A stretch of DNA of 64,000 bases from Halobellus litoreus (GTDB lineage: Archaea; Halobacteriota; Halobacteria; Halobacteriales; Haloferacaceae), in assembly GCF_024464595.1 (NCBI RefSeq), contig NZ_JANHAW010000001.1, forward strand, positions 1,009,083-1,073,082. The letters are read 5' to 3'. The position numbers were made by a program, and so were the translations under genes. This document shows positions 44,497 to 54,672 of this stretch, piece by piece. The notes below the pieces were generated by a model that did not search any database, was not told the DNA's origin, and worked only from the letters and a program-made list of their open reading frames with translations. Positions within the stretch are counted from its first letter, which is position 1; each line of letters starts with the position of its first letter.

Positions 44497-44858
44497 ACAG
44501 TCGTGATTCGATAACGGTGTGAAAAGTCTACTGGAGGAGAATGTTCGGACTCGACGGAAAGGCACTGTGGCGGAGTGCAAGCGTCCGGCGGTGGGTCGGG
44601 ATCGAGCAGCAGCGATGGTGACCGGTACACCGGTGGACCGTCCGGGGCCGCAGACTACTTGACGCCCGTCGTACGCGGGATGCTTGTCTCATCGAGGTCG
44701 CAGCCGTCGCAGTCGTCGACATCTGAGCGGCCTGCCCTCACGAGACGGTTCCGAGGAACGCAGCCGTTCGTCCCGGAGATGAGTGAGTCCGCGAAGAATA
44801 CCGAGCGAGACGCTCTCCAGCGAGGAACCAAAGCCTTCGTGAGAAGGCCAGAAGGGAG
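44497..44858. other. Intergenic stretch upstream of tRNA-Ala
   Basis: About 360 nt lacking a convincing gene. A plus-strand frame of about 100 codons is open, but it is Ser/Gly/Arg-rich and runs into the tRNA gene antisense, so I treat it as non-coding. I see no clear promoter or repeat. Confidence 0.5.
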
Positions 44859-44930
44859 TGGACTCGCTGGGATTTGAACCCAGGGCCTCTTCCTTGCGAA
44901 GGAAGCGATCTACCGCTGATCTACGAGCCC
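44859..44930 (-). tRNA. tRNA-Ala (anticodon CGC)
   Basis: A complete 72-nt cloverleaf. The acceptor stem GGGCTCG pairs with CGAGTCC (one G-U), and the discriminator is A. The D arm is GATC-AGCGGTA-GATC. The anticodon arm is CTTCC-TTCGCAA-GGAAG with anticodon CGC, reading the GCG codon. The T arm is CTGGG-TTCAAAT-CCCAG. No intron and no encoded CCA. Confidence 0.95.
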
Positions 44931-45115
44931 GCATTGTCTCCGAAGGCGGCGCGTCATTTGTACCTTCTGTTTCGTCCCTCGCGTGGGTGCGGATCACACC
45001 ACTGCGAAGGGACGCCACGAAGTGACGTCGACGCCTTAGCGCCACACCCTATGTCGCCGCGAGACCGCGACGTCGGGTCGAAAGGGGGCGTCGTGTCGTC
45101 GGTGAGTCCGACCGA

Positions 45116-45424
45116 TCAGTCTTCGAGGACGATCTCGATGCTGACGTCGTTCGGGACCTGGATCCGCATCAGCTGGCGGAGCGCGCGTTCGTCCGCGTCG
45201 ATGTCGATGAGACGCTTGTGGACGCGCATCTCCCAGTGCTCCCAGGTGGCCGTCCCCTCGCCGTCGGGGGACTTTCGCGCGGGCACTTCGAGCGTCTTCG
45301 TCGGCAGCGGGATCGGTCCGCTGAGGTTGACCCCCGTCTTGTTCGCGATCTCGCGAACGTCGTCGCAGATGTCGTCGAGGTCGTCCGGGCTCGTGCCGGC
45401 GAGACGGACGCGTGCCTGCTGCAT
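45116..45424 (-). CDS. rpsJ: 30S ribosomal protein S10
   Basis: A 102-aa archaeal S10 (uS10): [57 protein letters not shown] and a C-terminal [15 protein letters not shown]. It starts immediately after the EF-1alpha stop codon with no gap, the usual tuf-rpsJ order in archaea. A core small-subunit protein of the head. Confidence 0.97.
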   Translation of the reverse strand: MQQARVRLAGTSPDDLDDICDDVREIANKTGVNLSGPIPLPTKTLEVPARKSPDGEGTATWEHWEMRVHKRLIDIDADERALRQLMRIQVPNDVSIEIVLED

Positions 45425-46690
45425 CTATCGCTCGTTGACCTCGAGGACCTTGCCTGCCGCGATGGTCTGACCCATGTCGCGGACGGCGAAGGAACCGAGC
45501 TCCGGAATTTCGCCCGACGGCTCGATGCTGAGCGGCTTCTGCGGTCGCACGGTGACGACCGCGGCGTCGCCGGACTGGATGAAGTCGGGGTTCTCCTCTG
45601 CAACCTCACCCGAGGCGGGGTCGAGTTTCTGATCGATCGACTCGATCGTACAGGCGACCTGCGCCGTGTGGGCGTGGAAGACCGGCGTGTAGCCGGCGGT
45701 GATGACCGAGGGGTGCTGCATCACGACGATCTGCGCTTTGAACGTCTCGGCGACCGACGGCGGGTCGTCGGCGGGGCCACAGACGTCACCGCGGCGGATG
45801 TCGTCCTTGCCGATGCCACGGACGTTGAACCCGACGTTGTCACCGGGGCCGGCCTGGGGCACTTCCTCGTGGTGCATCTCGACGGTCTTGACCTCGCCGC
45901 CGACGTCCGACGGCTGGAAGGAGACGTTGTCGCCGGGACTCATCGTTCCGGTTTCGATACGTCCGACCGGGACCGTCCCGATACCGGAGATGGTGTAGAC
46001 GTCCTGGATCGGCAGGCGCAGCGGCGCGTCCGTCGGCGGCTGCGGCTCCGGCAGGTCGTTGAGCGCTTCGAGCAGGGTCGGGCCGTCGTACCACGACGTG
46101 TTCTCCGAGGCGTCGGCGACGTTGTCGCCCTCGAAGGCCGAAATGGGGATGAACGTCGCGTCGTCGGAGTTGAACTGAACCTGCTTGAGGAGCTGCTGAA
46201 CCTCTTCTTTGACCTGCTTGTAGGAGTCCTCGCCGTAGTCGACGAGGTCCATCTTGTTGACGCCGATGATGAGCTCGTTGATGCCCAGCGTGCGGGCGAG
46301 GAACACGTGCTCTCGGGTCTGGGGCGCGACGCCGTCGTCGGCCGCGACGACGAGCACCGCGTTGTCGGCCTGCGAGGCGCCCGTGATCATGTTCTTCACG
46401 AAGTCACGGTGGCCCGGACAGTCGACGATGGTGAAGTAGTACTCGTCGGTGTCGAACTCCTGGTGGGCGATGTCGATGGTGACGCCACGCTCGCGCTCCT
46501 CGGCGAGGTTGTCCATGACGTAGGCGAACTCGAAGCCGCCTTTGCCCTTCTCTTCGGCTTCCTCTCGGTGCTGCTCGATTACGTGCTCGGGGACGGACCC
46601 TGTCTCGTACAGGAGTCGCCCGACCAGCGTACTCTTTCCGTGGTCGACGTGGCCGATGATGGCCAAGTTCTGGTGCGGTTTGTCACTCAT
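45425..46690 (-). CDS. tef1a: Translation elongation factor EF-1 alpha
   Basis: A 421-aa GTPase that delivers aminoacyl-tRNA to the ribosome. G1 is [14 protein letters not shown], the switch has [16 protein letters not shown]3 DCPGHRDFV and G4 NKMDLVDY. Domains 2-3 include [17 protein letters not shown] and [19 protein letters not shown]. The start [10 protein letters not shown] is preferred over a GTG four codons upstream. First gene of the EF-1alpha-S10 unit. Confidence 0.97.
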   Translation of the reverse strand: MSDKPHQNLAIIGHVDHGKSTLVGRLLYETGSVPEHVIEQHREEAEEKGKGGFEFAYVMDNLAEERERGVTIDIAHQEFDTDEYYFTIVDCPGHRDFVKNMITGASQADNAVLVVAADDGVAPQTREHVFLARTLGINELIIGVNKMDLVDYGEDSYKQVKEEVQQLLKQVQFNSDDATFIPISAFEGDNVADASENTSWYDGPTLLEALNDLPEPQPPTDAPLRLPIQDVYTISGIGTVPVGRIETGTMSPGDNVSFQPSDVGGEVKTVEMHHEEVPQAGPGDNVGFNVRGIGKDDIRRGDVCGPADDPPSVAETFKAQIVVMQHPSVITAGYTPVFHAHTAQVACTIESIDQKLDPASGEVAEENPDFIQSGDAAVVTVRPQKPLSIEPSGEIPELGSFAVRDMGQTIAAGKVLEVNER

Positions 46691-46914
46691 AGTGTGGGTC
46701 ACGCGCTAAGGCGCTCTGTACCGGCTTCTTTAGCCAGAAAGCCCTAAAACCATTTCGATACGTAGACGGCCGAAACGCCGCCGTATCGCGGTTTGTGGGA
46801 GCATCTACCACGGGGTCTAACCCCGGATCGAGCGGGGGTCGATCGCGATCGAAGCGGCGCACTCCGCCGCCGACGGCTGCCTCGCGGAGGGGGGCCAACG
46901 ACCCCGCCGGCCAC

Positions 46915-48267
46915 TCACCGGGAAGGCAGCGATCGGGCCAGAAACGACCGCGTTCGCGCCCAGGCAGCCGCGTTGGCTCGGGCGTTCGCCGCCGGACGCC
47001 CGCCGAAGCGGTGGGTCGAGTTCCGCGTCGTCCCGGCCGTCGGGAGGAACGGAGGGAACAGAAAGTGCCCCGCACCCTCGAAGGCGTCGTGGCGATACGC
47101 GTGGCGGGAGTCGGCACCGTCGAGTCGGTCGATGGCCCGTCGGCACAGTTCCGGCGAGGGCCACCGTCGGTCGTCCGTGGCAGACGCCAGGTAGATCGGT
47201 GCGTCAACGGCCTCGACTGGAACCGTCGCCGCTTCGAGACGCGCCCGCGACGCGTTCTCCAGCGGCGGTTCGAACAGCGGTAAGCCCGGCGTCGGCGGCG
47301 GCCCGAGGTCCGCCGCCGCCAGTTCGAGGTACGGGACCGGGTCCCCGTCGATCGTCCACGCGGAAGCCCCGGCGGGACTCCGACCCGGGCCGAGCCCCTC
47401 GTAGACGACGCCGCTCGGGACCCACCCGACGACGGCTCCGACCGCGTCGCTCAGCGTCGCGGCGAGCAACGCGAGCGGTCCGCCCCGCGAGAACCCGAAG
47501 AGCCCGATCCCGCCGTCGGCGACCCGCTCTCGGCGCCGGAACCAACTGATCGCTCGCTCGACGTACTTGACCGGAACCTCGAGCAGTGAATCGGGCAGGG
47601 GCTCCGGTTCGCCGAAGTACCGGAGCGCGAGCGTCGCGAACCCGCGGGACGCGAGCTGCCGTGCCAGACCGTAAAACGGTGTTCCGCCCGCCCCGTGCAG
47701 GTGGATCACGCCGGGCGCGGGGCCCTCACCCGGCGGCAGGAAGGCCGCACCGACGAGGTCCGCGGGACCGGTGGCTACCCGCTCGACGCCCGGATCGTAC
47801 AGCACTCGGGTCGTGGTCGCCTCCGCGAGCGTGCGCCCGTCCATCTCGACCGCGAGAGTGACGTCGAAGGACGGTTCGGGCGGAACGAACCGAACGTCCG
47901 GCGGAAGCGGCTCCGCCGGGTCCATCTCCGTCGGCCGCATCGACCAGAACAGCCCCATCGGGTCCGCGCGGTCGTAGTACCGACCGTCGACCGGATGCTG
48001 GTTCCCGACGGTCACCGTCCCGTCCGGGCCAGTTTCGAACACGGCGCTGGCCCCCCACGCAGTTCCGCCCCGGTCCCGAGCGCGGGACCGGAGCGTCACC
48101 CGCCCGTGCGGCGCGACCCCGCGGACGTCGATCGAGATCGGCTCGTCGCTCGACGCGCTCGCCGGCACCTCGACGGCCGGTGTGGAACCGCCCGAACCGC
48201 ACCCCGCGACGACGACCGAACCGGCGCCGCCGGCCAGTCGGAGGAATCCGCGGCGACCGGGAACCAT
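46915..48267 (-). CDS. Putative lipoprotein of the BAAT/acyl-CoA thioester hydrolase family
   Basis: A 450-aa protein. The N-terminus has twin arginines (GRRGFLRLAGG) and a lipobox-like VVAGC, so it is probably exported by the Tat route and lipid-anchored. An N-terminal beta domain like acyl-CoA thioesterase/BAAT (residues 35-160) is followed by an alpha/beta hydrolase with GVIHLHGAGG and nucleophile elbow GFSRGGP, and a late His region HDAFEGAGHFLFPP. An extracellular acyl ester or thioester hydrolase is plausible; acyl-CoA itself would be unlikely outside the cell, so the substrate is uncertain. Confidence 0.8.
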   Translation of the reverse strand: MVPGRRGFLRLAGGAGSVVVAGCGSGGSTPAVEVPASASSDEPISIDVRGVAPHGRVTLRSRARDRGGTAWGASAVFETGPDGTVTVGNQHPVDGRYYDRADPMGLFWSMRPTEMDPAEPLPPDVRFVPPEPSFDVTLAVEMDGRTLAEATTTRVLYDPGVERVATGPADLVGAAFLPPGEGPAPGVIHLHGAGGTPFYGLARQLASRGFATLALRYFGEPEPLPDSLLEVPVKYVERAISWFRRRERVADGGIGLFGFSRGGPLALLAATLSDAVGAVVGWVPSGVVYEGLGPGRSPAGASAWTIDGDPVPYLELAAADLGPPPTPGLPLFEPPLENASRARLEAATVPVEAVDAPIYLASATDDRRWPSPELCRRAIDRLDGADSRHAYRHDAFEGAGHFLFPPFLPTAGTTRNSTHRFGGRPAANARANAAAWARTRSFLARSLPSR

Positions 48268-48324
48268 ACCGCGGCTAGACGGCGCGGCAGATTAAATTCC
48301 CCGTCGCGGTGTTCGGCCGAAGGG

Positions 48325-49284
48325 TCACTCCAGCCGACCGACGTCGCCGAGCACCGCAGAAGCTGTCTCCGGTCCGCCCGCGCCCCGTCCGCTGAGGTTC
48401 AGTTGGCCGGCGTGTTCAGTCTCCAACTGGACGATGTTCCGCGTGCCCGTCACCGAGAGGGCGGCGTTCTGCGGGACGAGTCGAGGCCCGACGCGGATGC
48501 CATCTCTGGTAGCCTCGCCGACGAGCCTGATGGTCCGCCCGTCCTCGGCGGCGAGTTCGAGCGCGCTGCCGGGGACGTTCGTGATCCCCTCGACGTCGGC
48601 GTCGTCGAGCGTGAACTCGCGTTCGCCCGCCGAGAGCACGTTCGCCAGGATGACGCACTTCAACGCGGCGTCGGTTCCCTCGACGTCGAACGTCGGGTCC
48701 GCCTCGGCGACGCCCAAATCCTGCGCTTCGGCGAGGACGTGCTCGTAGTCGATTCCCTCGGCGGCCATCCGCGAGAGGATGAAGTTCGCCGTGCCGTTGA
48801 GGACGCCCCGAGCGGCGGTGACGTGAGAGGGTGAGAGATCCTCGACCGTCGAGATGATGGGAATCGCACCGCCGACCGTCGCCTCGAAGCGGACGTCGCC
48901 GGCGCTCTCGCGCTCGAGTTCGCGGACGTCGGCGTACCGCTCGGCGACCGGTCCCTTGTTCGCGAGCACGACGTGTCGGTCGCGCTCCAGGGCCGTCTCG
49001 AGGTGCGAGAACCCGGGTTCGGCGTCTCCGAGCGTCGTCGGGGTGGCCTCGACGAGAACGTCGTAGTCGGCGTCGAGCGCCGCGTCGGGGGCCTCGTCGC
49101 CGACGACGTCGTCGTTCGCCTTCCGGTCCAGTACCGCCGCGGTGTCGATACCTCCGTCGGCCGTCACCGCCGACGAGGAGTCCGCGAACGCGACGACCGA
49201 GTGGCCGTACTCCGCGGCGAGGTCGACGACGGCGCTCCCGACCGCGCCCGCGCCGAGAACCGCGAGTCGCTTCCCGTCGCTCAT
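48325..49284 (-). CDS. hom: Homoserine dehydrogenase
   Basis: A 319-aa NAD(P)-dependent enzyme reducing aspartate semialdehyde to homoserine for threonine and methionine. The Rossmann motif is LGAGAVGSAVVDL. The catalytic domain has VVLANKGPVA, GGAIPIIS, GVLNGTANFILSRM, EAQDLGVAEADPTFDVEGTD and the DAALKCVILAN segment. It lacks the C-terminal ACT domain; instead an ACT protein is encoded directly upstream, overlapping by 4 nt (ATGA). This suggests a separate regulatory subunit. Confidence 0.94.
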   Translation of the reverse strand: MSDGKRLAVLGAGAVGSAVVDLAAEYGHSVVAFADSSSAVTADGGIDTAAVLDRKANDDVVGDEAPDAALDADYDVLVEATPTTLGDAEPGFSHLETALERDRHVVLANKGPVAERYADVRELERESAGDVRFEATVGGAIPIISTVEDLSPSHVTAARGVLNGTANFILSRMAAEGIDYEHVLAEAQDLGVAEADPTFDVEGTDAALKCVILANVLSAGEREFTLDDADVEGITNVPGSALELAAEDGRTIRLVGEATRDGIRVGPRLVPQNAALSVTGTRNIVQLETEHAGQLNLSGRGAGGPETASAVLGDVGRLE

Positions 49285-49904
49285 ACCGCACCCCCAGCGA
49301 GCGGTTCGACGACGTGTAGGTCCTTCTCGGCGGCGATCTCCCGGATGACGTCCAGCGCGGCGGCCGTCTCGCCGGCGCGGGTCGCCATCCGGAGGCGGGC
49401 GCTCGACGTGTCGCTCCGCCCCTCGGGCGCGTTCAGCGAGAAGTCCGCGATCGAGGTCGCCGAGTTCGCCTCGACCCGTCGGAGCGTGTCCGAGAGGTCG
49501 GTGTCGACGAGGTGTCCCACGAGAAGGACGACGACCTCTTCGGCGTAGTGTTCCGCCCCCGCCTGCACGACGTTGACACCCTCCTCGCGGAGCGCCGCGA
49601 CGATCCCGTCGAAGCGGTCCGGCGTGGCCTCGACGTCGACTTCGACGGGGATGCGTCCCCGGGGCGTGACGTTGCCGCGCTCGTGGAAGATCGACAGCAG
49701 GTTGCCGCCGTTCTCCGAGATCGGTTCCAGGGCGGCGAGCAACTGCCCCGGTTCGTCCGCGAGTTCGAGGCGGATCGTGTGGGGCTGTGGGTCGCGGTCG
49801 GCGTCGCCGGCCTCCTCGACGCCGCCACGTGATCGAGACGTCTGCTCCGAATCGGCCTCGGCCTCCGAGTCCGACTCGGAGTCGGATCCGAGCGCAGACG
49901 TCAC
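49281..49904 (-). CDS. ACT-domain regulatory protein, likely partner of homoserine dehydrogenase
   Basis: A 207-aa protein. An acidic, Ser-rich N-terminus (about 40 residues) precedes an ACT domain (HTIRLELADEPGQLLAALEP, NGGNLLSIFHERG) and a second alpha/beta part (VVLLVGHLVDTDLSDTLRRV). ACT domains bind amino acids allosterically. The gene overlaps hom by 4 nt, so feedback control of homoserine dehydrogenase by threonine or another amino acid is the natural inference. It starts with GTG at 49904, overlapping the stop of an upstream 58-codon frame (GTGA). Confidence 0.88.
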   Translation of the reverse strand: MTSALGSDSESDSEAEADSEQTSRSRGGVEEAGDADRDPQPHTIRLELADEPGQLLAALEPISENGGNLLSIFHERGNVTPRGRIPVEVDVEATPDRFDGIVAALREEGVNVVQAGAEHYAEEVVVLLVGHLVDTDLSDTLRRVEANSATSIADFSLNAPEGRSDTSSARLRMATRAGETAAALDVIREIAAEKDLHVVEPLAGGAV

Positions 49905-50077
49905 AGGCGGGTCACTCCCGAACTGTTCGACGCCTCGCTCAGGTCGGCGCGGCCGACTGGATCACGTGGTGATTCGCGTCGAGAGACAGTGACTCCGAGG
50001 TCCGTTCCGGAGACAGTAGCATCTCGGTCCGTTCCAGCGCGACTGGATCGGGACCGCGAGATCGTTTCCGTACACAT
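49901..50077 (-). CDS. Leaderless 58-aa upstream ORF (candidate leader peptide) before the ACT-hom operon
   Basis: An ATG at 50077 lies about 27 nt from the centre of the TATA box GGCTTATATC, i.e. at the predicted transcription start. The frame MCTETISRSRSSRAGTDRD... runs 58 codons and ends TGA, overlapping the GTG start of the ACT gene by 4 nt (GTGA). It contains 7 Thr and 11 Ser but no conserved domain. It may be a translated leader that couples translation to the ACT-hom genes. Alternatively it is a fortuitous frame in a 5' untranslated region. Confidence 0.45.
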   Translation of the reverse strand: MCTETISRSRSSRAGTDRDATVSGTDLGVTVSRRESPRDPVGRADLSEASNSSGVTRL

Positions 50078-50100
50078 ACCCCAACGTCAACTCCCGGACC

Positions 50101-50110
50101 GATATAAGCC
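50101..50110 (-). promoter_or_regulatory. TATA box of the ACT-hom transcript
   Basis: GGCTTATATC in gene orientation is the only good TATA-like element upstream of the ACT gene. It predicts transcription from about 50078, immediately before the ATG of the 58-codon upstream frame and about 175 nt before the ACT start. Confidence 0.5.
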
Positions 50111-50167
50111 TTCGTCGATGGCACGCGTTGCCGCCGGCGAAAGTCCGTCGGAGGCGGAGCGGTCGGG

Positions 50168-51292
50168 CTACGCTCGCGGCACCGACAGCGTCACCGTCGT
50201 CGAATCCTCGGTCTCCGAGAACGACAGCGACCCCCGATGGGTGTCCGCGACCGTCTTCGCGACCCACAGCCCCAACCCGCTCCCGTGCGTCAACTGCGTG
50301 ATGTCGGTCTCGCCGGCGACGACGTCCCGCTCGTGCGCCGGCACCCCGTCGCCGCGGTCGGTGACCGACAGTTCAACCGCGTCGGGGAGGATCCGAACCG
50401 ACGCCTCCACCGGCGGGTCGCCGTGTTCGGCGGCGTTCTCGAGGAGTTCGTCGAGCGCCGTCCGCAACCCGTCGCTGGCGCGCACCGTCCCGTCGAGATC
50501 GTCCGGGGCGTCGAACTCGAACGAGGTCTCCGGGAATCGATCGCGCGCGTGCTCGACGGCCGACTCCAGAACCGCCGCGGGGTCGGTCGGCGTGTACTCC
50601 TCGGGGCCTCGATCGCGCTCGCGGGAGATGGTCTTCGCGCCCTCCGCGAGGCTACCGACGGTGTCGGCGCTCCGTTGCAACACCGCCGCCGAGCGGCGGA
50701 TCTGCGCCTCGTCGGGCACGCCGGCGACGATGTCCGCGTGGCCGGCGAGCACCTGCGCCTCGTTCCGGAGGTTGTGTCGGAGCACGCGGTTCAGAACGGC
50801 GGTCCGCCGCCGCTCGCGGGCGAGTTGCTCGGCGCGCACCCGGCGCGCGTCGTAGACGCCGATGATGACGTGCGCCGCCGCGCCGATCGCGAGCAGGTTC
50901 CCGACGGTGAACATCGAGGGGGCGATCCCCCCCGAGAGGCGGTTCTGCGCGTACGCGTGCGCGAGCATCACGCCTCCGAGGACGACGACGCCGAGGAGGT
51001 TCCAGACGGCGATTCGGGCCGCGTTGCGGTCGCTGAAGCCGCTGTAGTACAGCAGGCCGCCCACGGCGACGAGACCGATAGCGACGAGCGCGCCCACCAG
51101 ACCGAGCGCGACCGAGAACGCACCGCCGCCGTCCAGCACCGGAAAGAGGTTCGGGACGAGTAACACGAGGCCCGTCACCGACACGACTGCGCTGGCGGCG
51201 ACGCGGACGGGGGACGGATCGCTCGGCGTGATCGACTCTGGCGGCGAACCGAATCCGATCTGATCGAGAAGAGAGACGATTCGAGTGCGCAT
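50168..51292 (-). CDS. Membrane sensor histidine kinase
   Basis: A 374-aa protein. Five to six transmembrane segments (about residues 30-145) form the sensor with no recognisable extracytoplasmic domain. The phosphoacceptor region is LNRVLRHNLRNEAQVLAGHA (H-box), typical of haloarchaeal kinases. The HATPase domain has ELLENAAEHGDPP (N-box), VTDRGDGVPAHE (G1) and GSGLGLWVAKTVADTHRG (G2). No response regulator is adjacent. The ATG at 51292 (MRTRIVSLLDQ) is preferred to an upstream in-frame start. The signal is unknown. Confidence 0.9.
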   Translation of the reverse strand: MRTRIVSLLDQIGFGSPPESITPSDPSPVRVAASAVVSVTGLVLLVPNLFPVLDGGGAFSVALGLVGALVAIGLVAVGGLLYYSGFSDRNAARIAVWNLLGVVVLGGVMLAHAYAQNRLSGGIAPSMFTVGNLLAIGAAAHVIIGVYDARRVRAEQLARERRRTAVLNRVLRHNLRNEAQVLAGHADIVAGVPDEAQIRRSAAVLQRSADTVGSLAEGAKTISRERDRGPEEYTPTDPAAVLESAVEHARDRFPETSFEFDAPDDLDGTVRASDGLRTALDELLENAAEHGDPPVEASVRILPDAVELSVTDRGDGVPAHERDVVAGETDITQLTHGSGLGLWVAKTVADTHRGSLSFSETEDSTTVTLSVPRA

Positions 51293-51468
51293 AGGTGCGC
51301 GCAGACCGGAGAGCCGCTTGAAAGTACTGGCCCGAGTATCGATCCGGAGAATCATCCTCGACGACGCGGGAGTCGTACGACGACGTCGGCGGGCCGACGG
51401 TCCGAAGAGTGCGGCCGTCGATTCACCGCGCGCGGCCGAGGACTCGATCCGGAGCGCGGGAGCGTGGT

Positions 51469-53658
51469 CTAGAACTGGTCGACCGACTGCGGCAGTTCGA
51501 GCTTCATTCCCTTGCGCTCGCGGATCTCCATAATCTTCTCGCGCTGGAGGTTATCGGAGAGCACGCGGAAGCCCGCGTTCTCGGTGTTCCACGAGGCGCG
51601 GCCCTCGGTCGCCGAGCGGATGTCCGAGGAGAAGCCGATCATCTCTTCGACGGGCGCGATGCCCTCGATGACCATCAGGTCGCCCTCCTGGAACATGTCG
51701 TCGACGCGGCCGCGGCGGCCCTGAATCTCGCCGGACGCCGAACCCATATGCTCGGAGGGAACGTCGATGCGGACGTTCTGGATGGGTTCGAGCAGTTTGA
51801 TGTCGGCGTCGATGAGCGCGCGGTGAACCGCGTCCCGAACTGCAGGAATGACCTGCGCCGGACCGCGGTGGATCGTGTCCTCGTGCAGTTTCGCGTCGTG
51901 CAGGCGGAGGAGCGATCCCTGAACGGGCTCGTTGGCCAGCGGACCGTCGTCGAGGGCCTCCTCGAGCCCCTCGATGACGAGTTCCATCGTCTCGTTGAGG
52001 TGCTGGATCCCTTTCGTGTCGTCGATGAGGATGTTCGTCCCGTGGATGTGCTCGACTTCCTGGGACGTGTCCTTGTCCATTCCGGCCTCCTGCAGCGCCT
52101 CGCGGCGCTCCAGTTCCGGCATATCCATCGAGACCTCGCCGAGCTTGATCGCGTCGACGATGTCATCCGAGAGGGGTTCGACGGTGATGTAGAACTTGTT
52201 GTGTCGGTTCGGCGAGACGCCCTCGACCTCGCGGGACTGCTGCTGTGGGGCCTCGCGGAAGACGACGATCGGCTCACCGGTCTGGACCGGGATGCCCTGG
52301 TTCTTCTGGATGCGCTGGGTGATGACCTCGAGGTGCAGTTCGCCCTGCCCGCTGATGAGGTGCTCGCCCGTGTCCTCGTTGATCTCGACCCGAATGGTCG
52401 GGTCCTCCTTGGCGACCTGCTGGAGCGTCTCGATGAGCTTCGGCAGGTCGTCCATGCTCTTCGCCTCGACGGACTTCGTGATGACCGGCTCGGAGATGTG
52501 CTCGATCGACTCGAACGGCGTCATCTCGAGGGAAGAGACCGTAGAGCCGGCGATAGCGTCGCGCAGGCCGGTGACGGCCGCGATGTTCCCCGCCGGAACG
52601 CCGCGGTCGAGTTCCTCGCGTTCGCCGCCCATGAAGATCCCGACCGACTGGACGCGGTTCTTGCCCGCCGTACCGGAGACGTACAGCTCCTGGCCCTGCT
52701 TGATCGTGCCGCTGAACAGTCGCCCCGTGGCGATTTCGCCGGCGTGGGGGTCCATCGAGATGTCGGTCACCATGAAGACGACCTCGCCGTCGTCGTCGAC
52801 CTCGCGCATCTGTCGCGCGAGTTCGGACTCGTCGTCGCCGCGCCAGACGCGCGGGATCCGACGGGGCTGGGCGTCGAGCGGGTTGGGGAAGTGCTCGGCG
52901 ACCATGTCGAGGACGACGTCAGAGAGCGGCGACTGCTCGTGCAGTTCGAGCCGCTCGTCGTTGCGCTCCATCTCGATGATCTCGGGGAAGCCGATGCCGG
53001 TCCGAGCCATCGACGGCGCGGAGACGCCCCACTTGTACAGCGCCGAGCCGAACGCGACGGTGCCGTCCTCGACGGAGACGGTCCAGTCGTCGATGTCGTC
53101 TCGGTCCTCGGTCATTCCGCGGATGAGCTCGTTGACGTCGCCGATGACGTCCATCAGCCGTTCCTGCATCTCCTCGGGCCCCTCTTGGAGCTCGCTGATG
53201 AGGCGGTCGACCTTGTTGATGAACAGCGCGGGCTTGACGCCCTCCCGCAGGGCCTGCCGGACGACCGTCTCGGTCTGCGGCATCGCGCCCTCGACGGCGT
53301 CGACGACGACCAGTGCCCCGTCGACGGCGCGCATCGCACGCGTCACGTCGCCACCGAAGTCGACGTGGCCGGGCGTGTCGATGAGGTTGATGAGGTGGTT
53401 TTCCTCCTCGTACTCGTGGGTCATCGAGACGTTCGCCGCGTCGATGGTGATCCCGCGTTCCTGTTCGTCCTCCTCTGTGTCCATCATCAGCCGGGTCGCC
53501 TCGCCCTCGTCGGCGATCATCCCCGCCCCGGCGAGGAGGTTGTCCGTCAGCGTGGTCTTCCCGTGGTCGACGTGAGCCGCGATGGCGATGTTCCGGATCT
53601 GCTCCGGTTTGTCCATCAGTTGCTCACACTCTTGTACGATCTTCTTTCGTCGGCCCAT
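51469..53658 (-). CDS. fusA: Translation elongation factor EF-2
   Basis: A 729-aa translocase GTPase. G1 is [16 protein letters not shown], switch [13 protein letters not shown]3 [12 protein letters not shown] and G4 NKVDRLI. The diphthamide site region is [17 protein letters not shown]. The start is taken at [15 protein letters not shown], the family N-terminus; the longer upstream frame is not conserved. It is on the same strand as rps7/rps12 but separated from them by an oppositely oriented gene. Confidence 0.96.
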   Translation of the reverse strand: MGRRKKIVQECEQLMDKPEQIRNIAIAAHVDHGKTTLTDNLLAGAGMIADEGEATRLMMDTEEDEQERGITIDAANVSMTHEYEEENHLINLIDTPGHVDFGGDVTRAMRAVDGALVVVDAVEGAMPQTETVVRQALREGVKPALFINKVDRLISELQEGPEEMQERLMDVIGDVNELIRGMTEDRDDIDDWTVSVEDGTVAFGSALYKWGVSAPSMARTGIGFPEIIEMERNDERLELHEQSPLSDVVLDMVAEHFPNPLDAQPRRIPRVWRGDDESELARQMREVDDDGEVVFMVTDISMDPHAGEIATGRLFSGTIKQGQELYVSGTAGKNRVQSVGIFMGGEREELDRGVPAGNIAAVTGLRDAIAGSTVSSLEMTPFESIEHISEPVITKSVEAKSMDDLPKLIETLQQVAKEDPTIRVEINEDTGEHLISGQGELHLEVITQRIQKNQGIPVQTGEPIVVFREAPQQQSREVEGVSPNRHNKFYITVEPLSDDIVDAIKLGEVSMDMPELERREALQEAGMDKDTSQEVEHIHGTNILIDDTKGIQHLNETMELVIEGLEEALDDGPLANEPVQGSLLRLHDAKLHEDTIHRGPAQVIPAVRDAVHRALIDADIKLLEPIQNVRIDVPSEHMGSASGEIQGRRGRVDDMFQEGDLMVIEGIAPVEEMIGFSSDIRSATEGRASWNTENAGFRVLSDNLQREKIMEIRERKGMKLELPQSVDQF

Positions 53659-53848
53659 TATACGACCCAGTACCGGTAGGAGGGTCAAAAGGGTAGTGTT
53701 TTGCCGGCCTCGAAATCGCCGGTTACGGCCGCCACTGCGCAGGTATGCTTCGGTTTGACACACGGTAAGGACGGGTCGAAAGCCGACGGACGGCGCTGCG
53801 GACGCCGGGGCAAGAGTCTTGTCCGATCACCCCTTGAGAGAGATACAC

Positions 53849-54613
53849 ATGGACCTTCGAGTACGCGGCGACGTCCCGGCCGACCCGTTTCTCGGCGCGG
53901 GCGACCTGTTCGAGACCGAGTACGACCTCGAACTGCCGGTGTACGTCGACGTCCGGACGGACCCCGACGAGCGGACCTGGGCGGCGCACTACGACGACCG
54001 CCACGTGCTGAACATCTCGCGGCAGGCGGCGACGAGCGCGATGGCCCGCGAACTTGTCGTTCACGAACTCGCGCATATGGCCCGCAACGAGGAGGGACAC
54101 GCCTCACACCACCTCAAGACCGAGGAGGCGCTCTTTCTGGCGCTGTCGGGAGAGTCGGTCGAACGCCGGAAAGTCGCCCACTGCTATCAGATCGCGAACC
54201 ATATGAAGGACATCTACGCCGACGACATCACCCTCTCGGTGATGCCGCCGGCGAAACTGGTCTCCTTTCTCGAATCCGAACTCGCGCGGGCGGTCGCCAC
54301 GCGGCCGGATCCCGCTCCGTGGCCCGACTCCCGCCGCATCACGGCCGGATCCGATCCCGAGATCACGGCCGTCAACGCCGCCTTCGCGCTCGGCCTCGTC
54401 GAGCGCCACGACGTCGTCGGCCGGGACCACCGGATCTACGACCTCGCGCACGCCGCCGCCGACGACGCCCCGGGCGTCGACCTCGACGCGTTCAAGCGGC
54501 GGTTCCGCTCACTCGGCGACGACCCCTCCGCGAGCGACTACCGGAAGGCGCTCGTCGACGCCACGCGAGCGTACGTTGTCGGCGATTCCGGCGGGGGCGT
54601 CGCTGCCGACTGA
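53849..54613 (+). CDS. HExxH-containing protein, putative gluzincin-like (DUF5781-like)
   Basis: A 254-aa soluble protein. A central ELVVHELAHMARNEEGHASH carries HELAH, a HExxH zinc-protease motif (about residues 68-87), and a further region is EEALFLALSGESV. The second half is helical. I recall this as an archaeal family with a DUF name (DUF5781), unverified. It lies inside the str-type ribosomal locus between rps7 and EF-2 but on the opposite strand. A metallopeptidase activity is plausible, with unknown substrate. The ATG at 53849 is preferred to a TTG ten codons upstream. Confidence 0.8.
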   Translation: MDLRVRGDVPADPFLGAGDLFETEYDLELPVYVDVRTDPDERTWAAHYDDRHVLNISRQAATSAMARELVVHELAHMARNEEGHASHHLKTEEALFLALSGESVERRKVAHCYQIANHMKDIYADDITLSVMPPAKLVSFLESELARAVATRPDPAPWPDSRRITAGSDPEITAVNAAFALGLVERHDVVGRDHRIYDLAHAAADDAPGVDLDAFKRRFRSLGDDPSASDYRKALVDATRAYVVGDSGGGVAAD

Positions 54614-54672
54614 GCGGGAGTAAAACGGGGAAAAGAGACGGCAAAAAAAATCGAACCGCGGGTGCGAACGGT

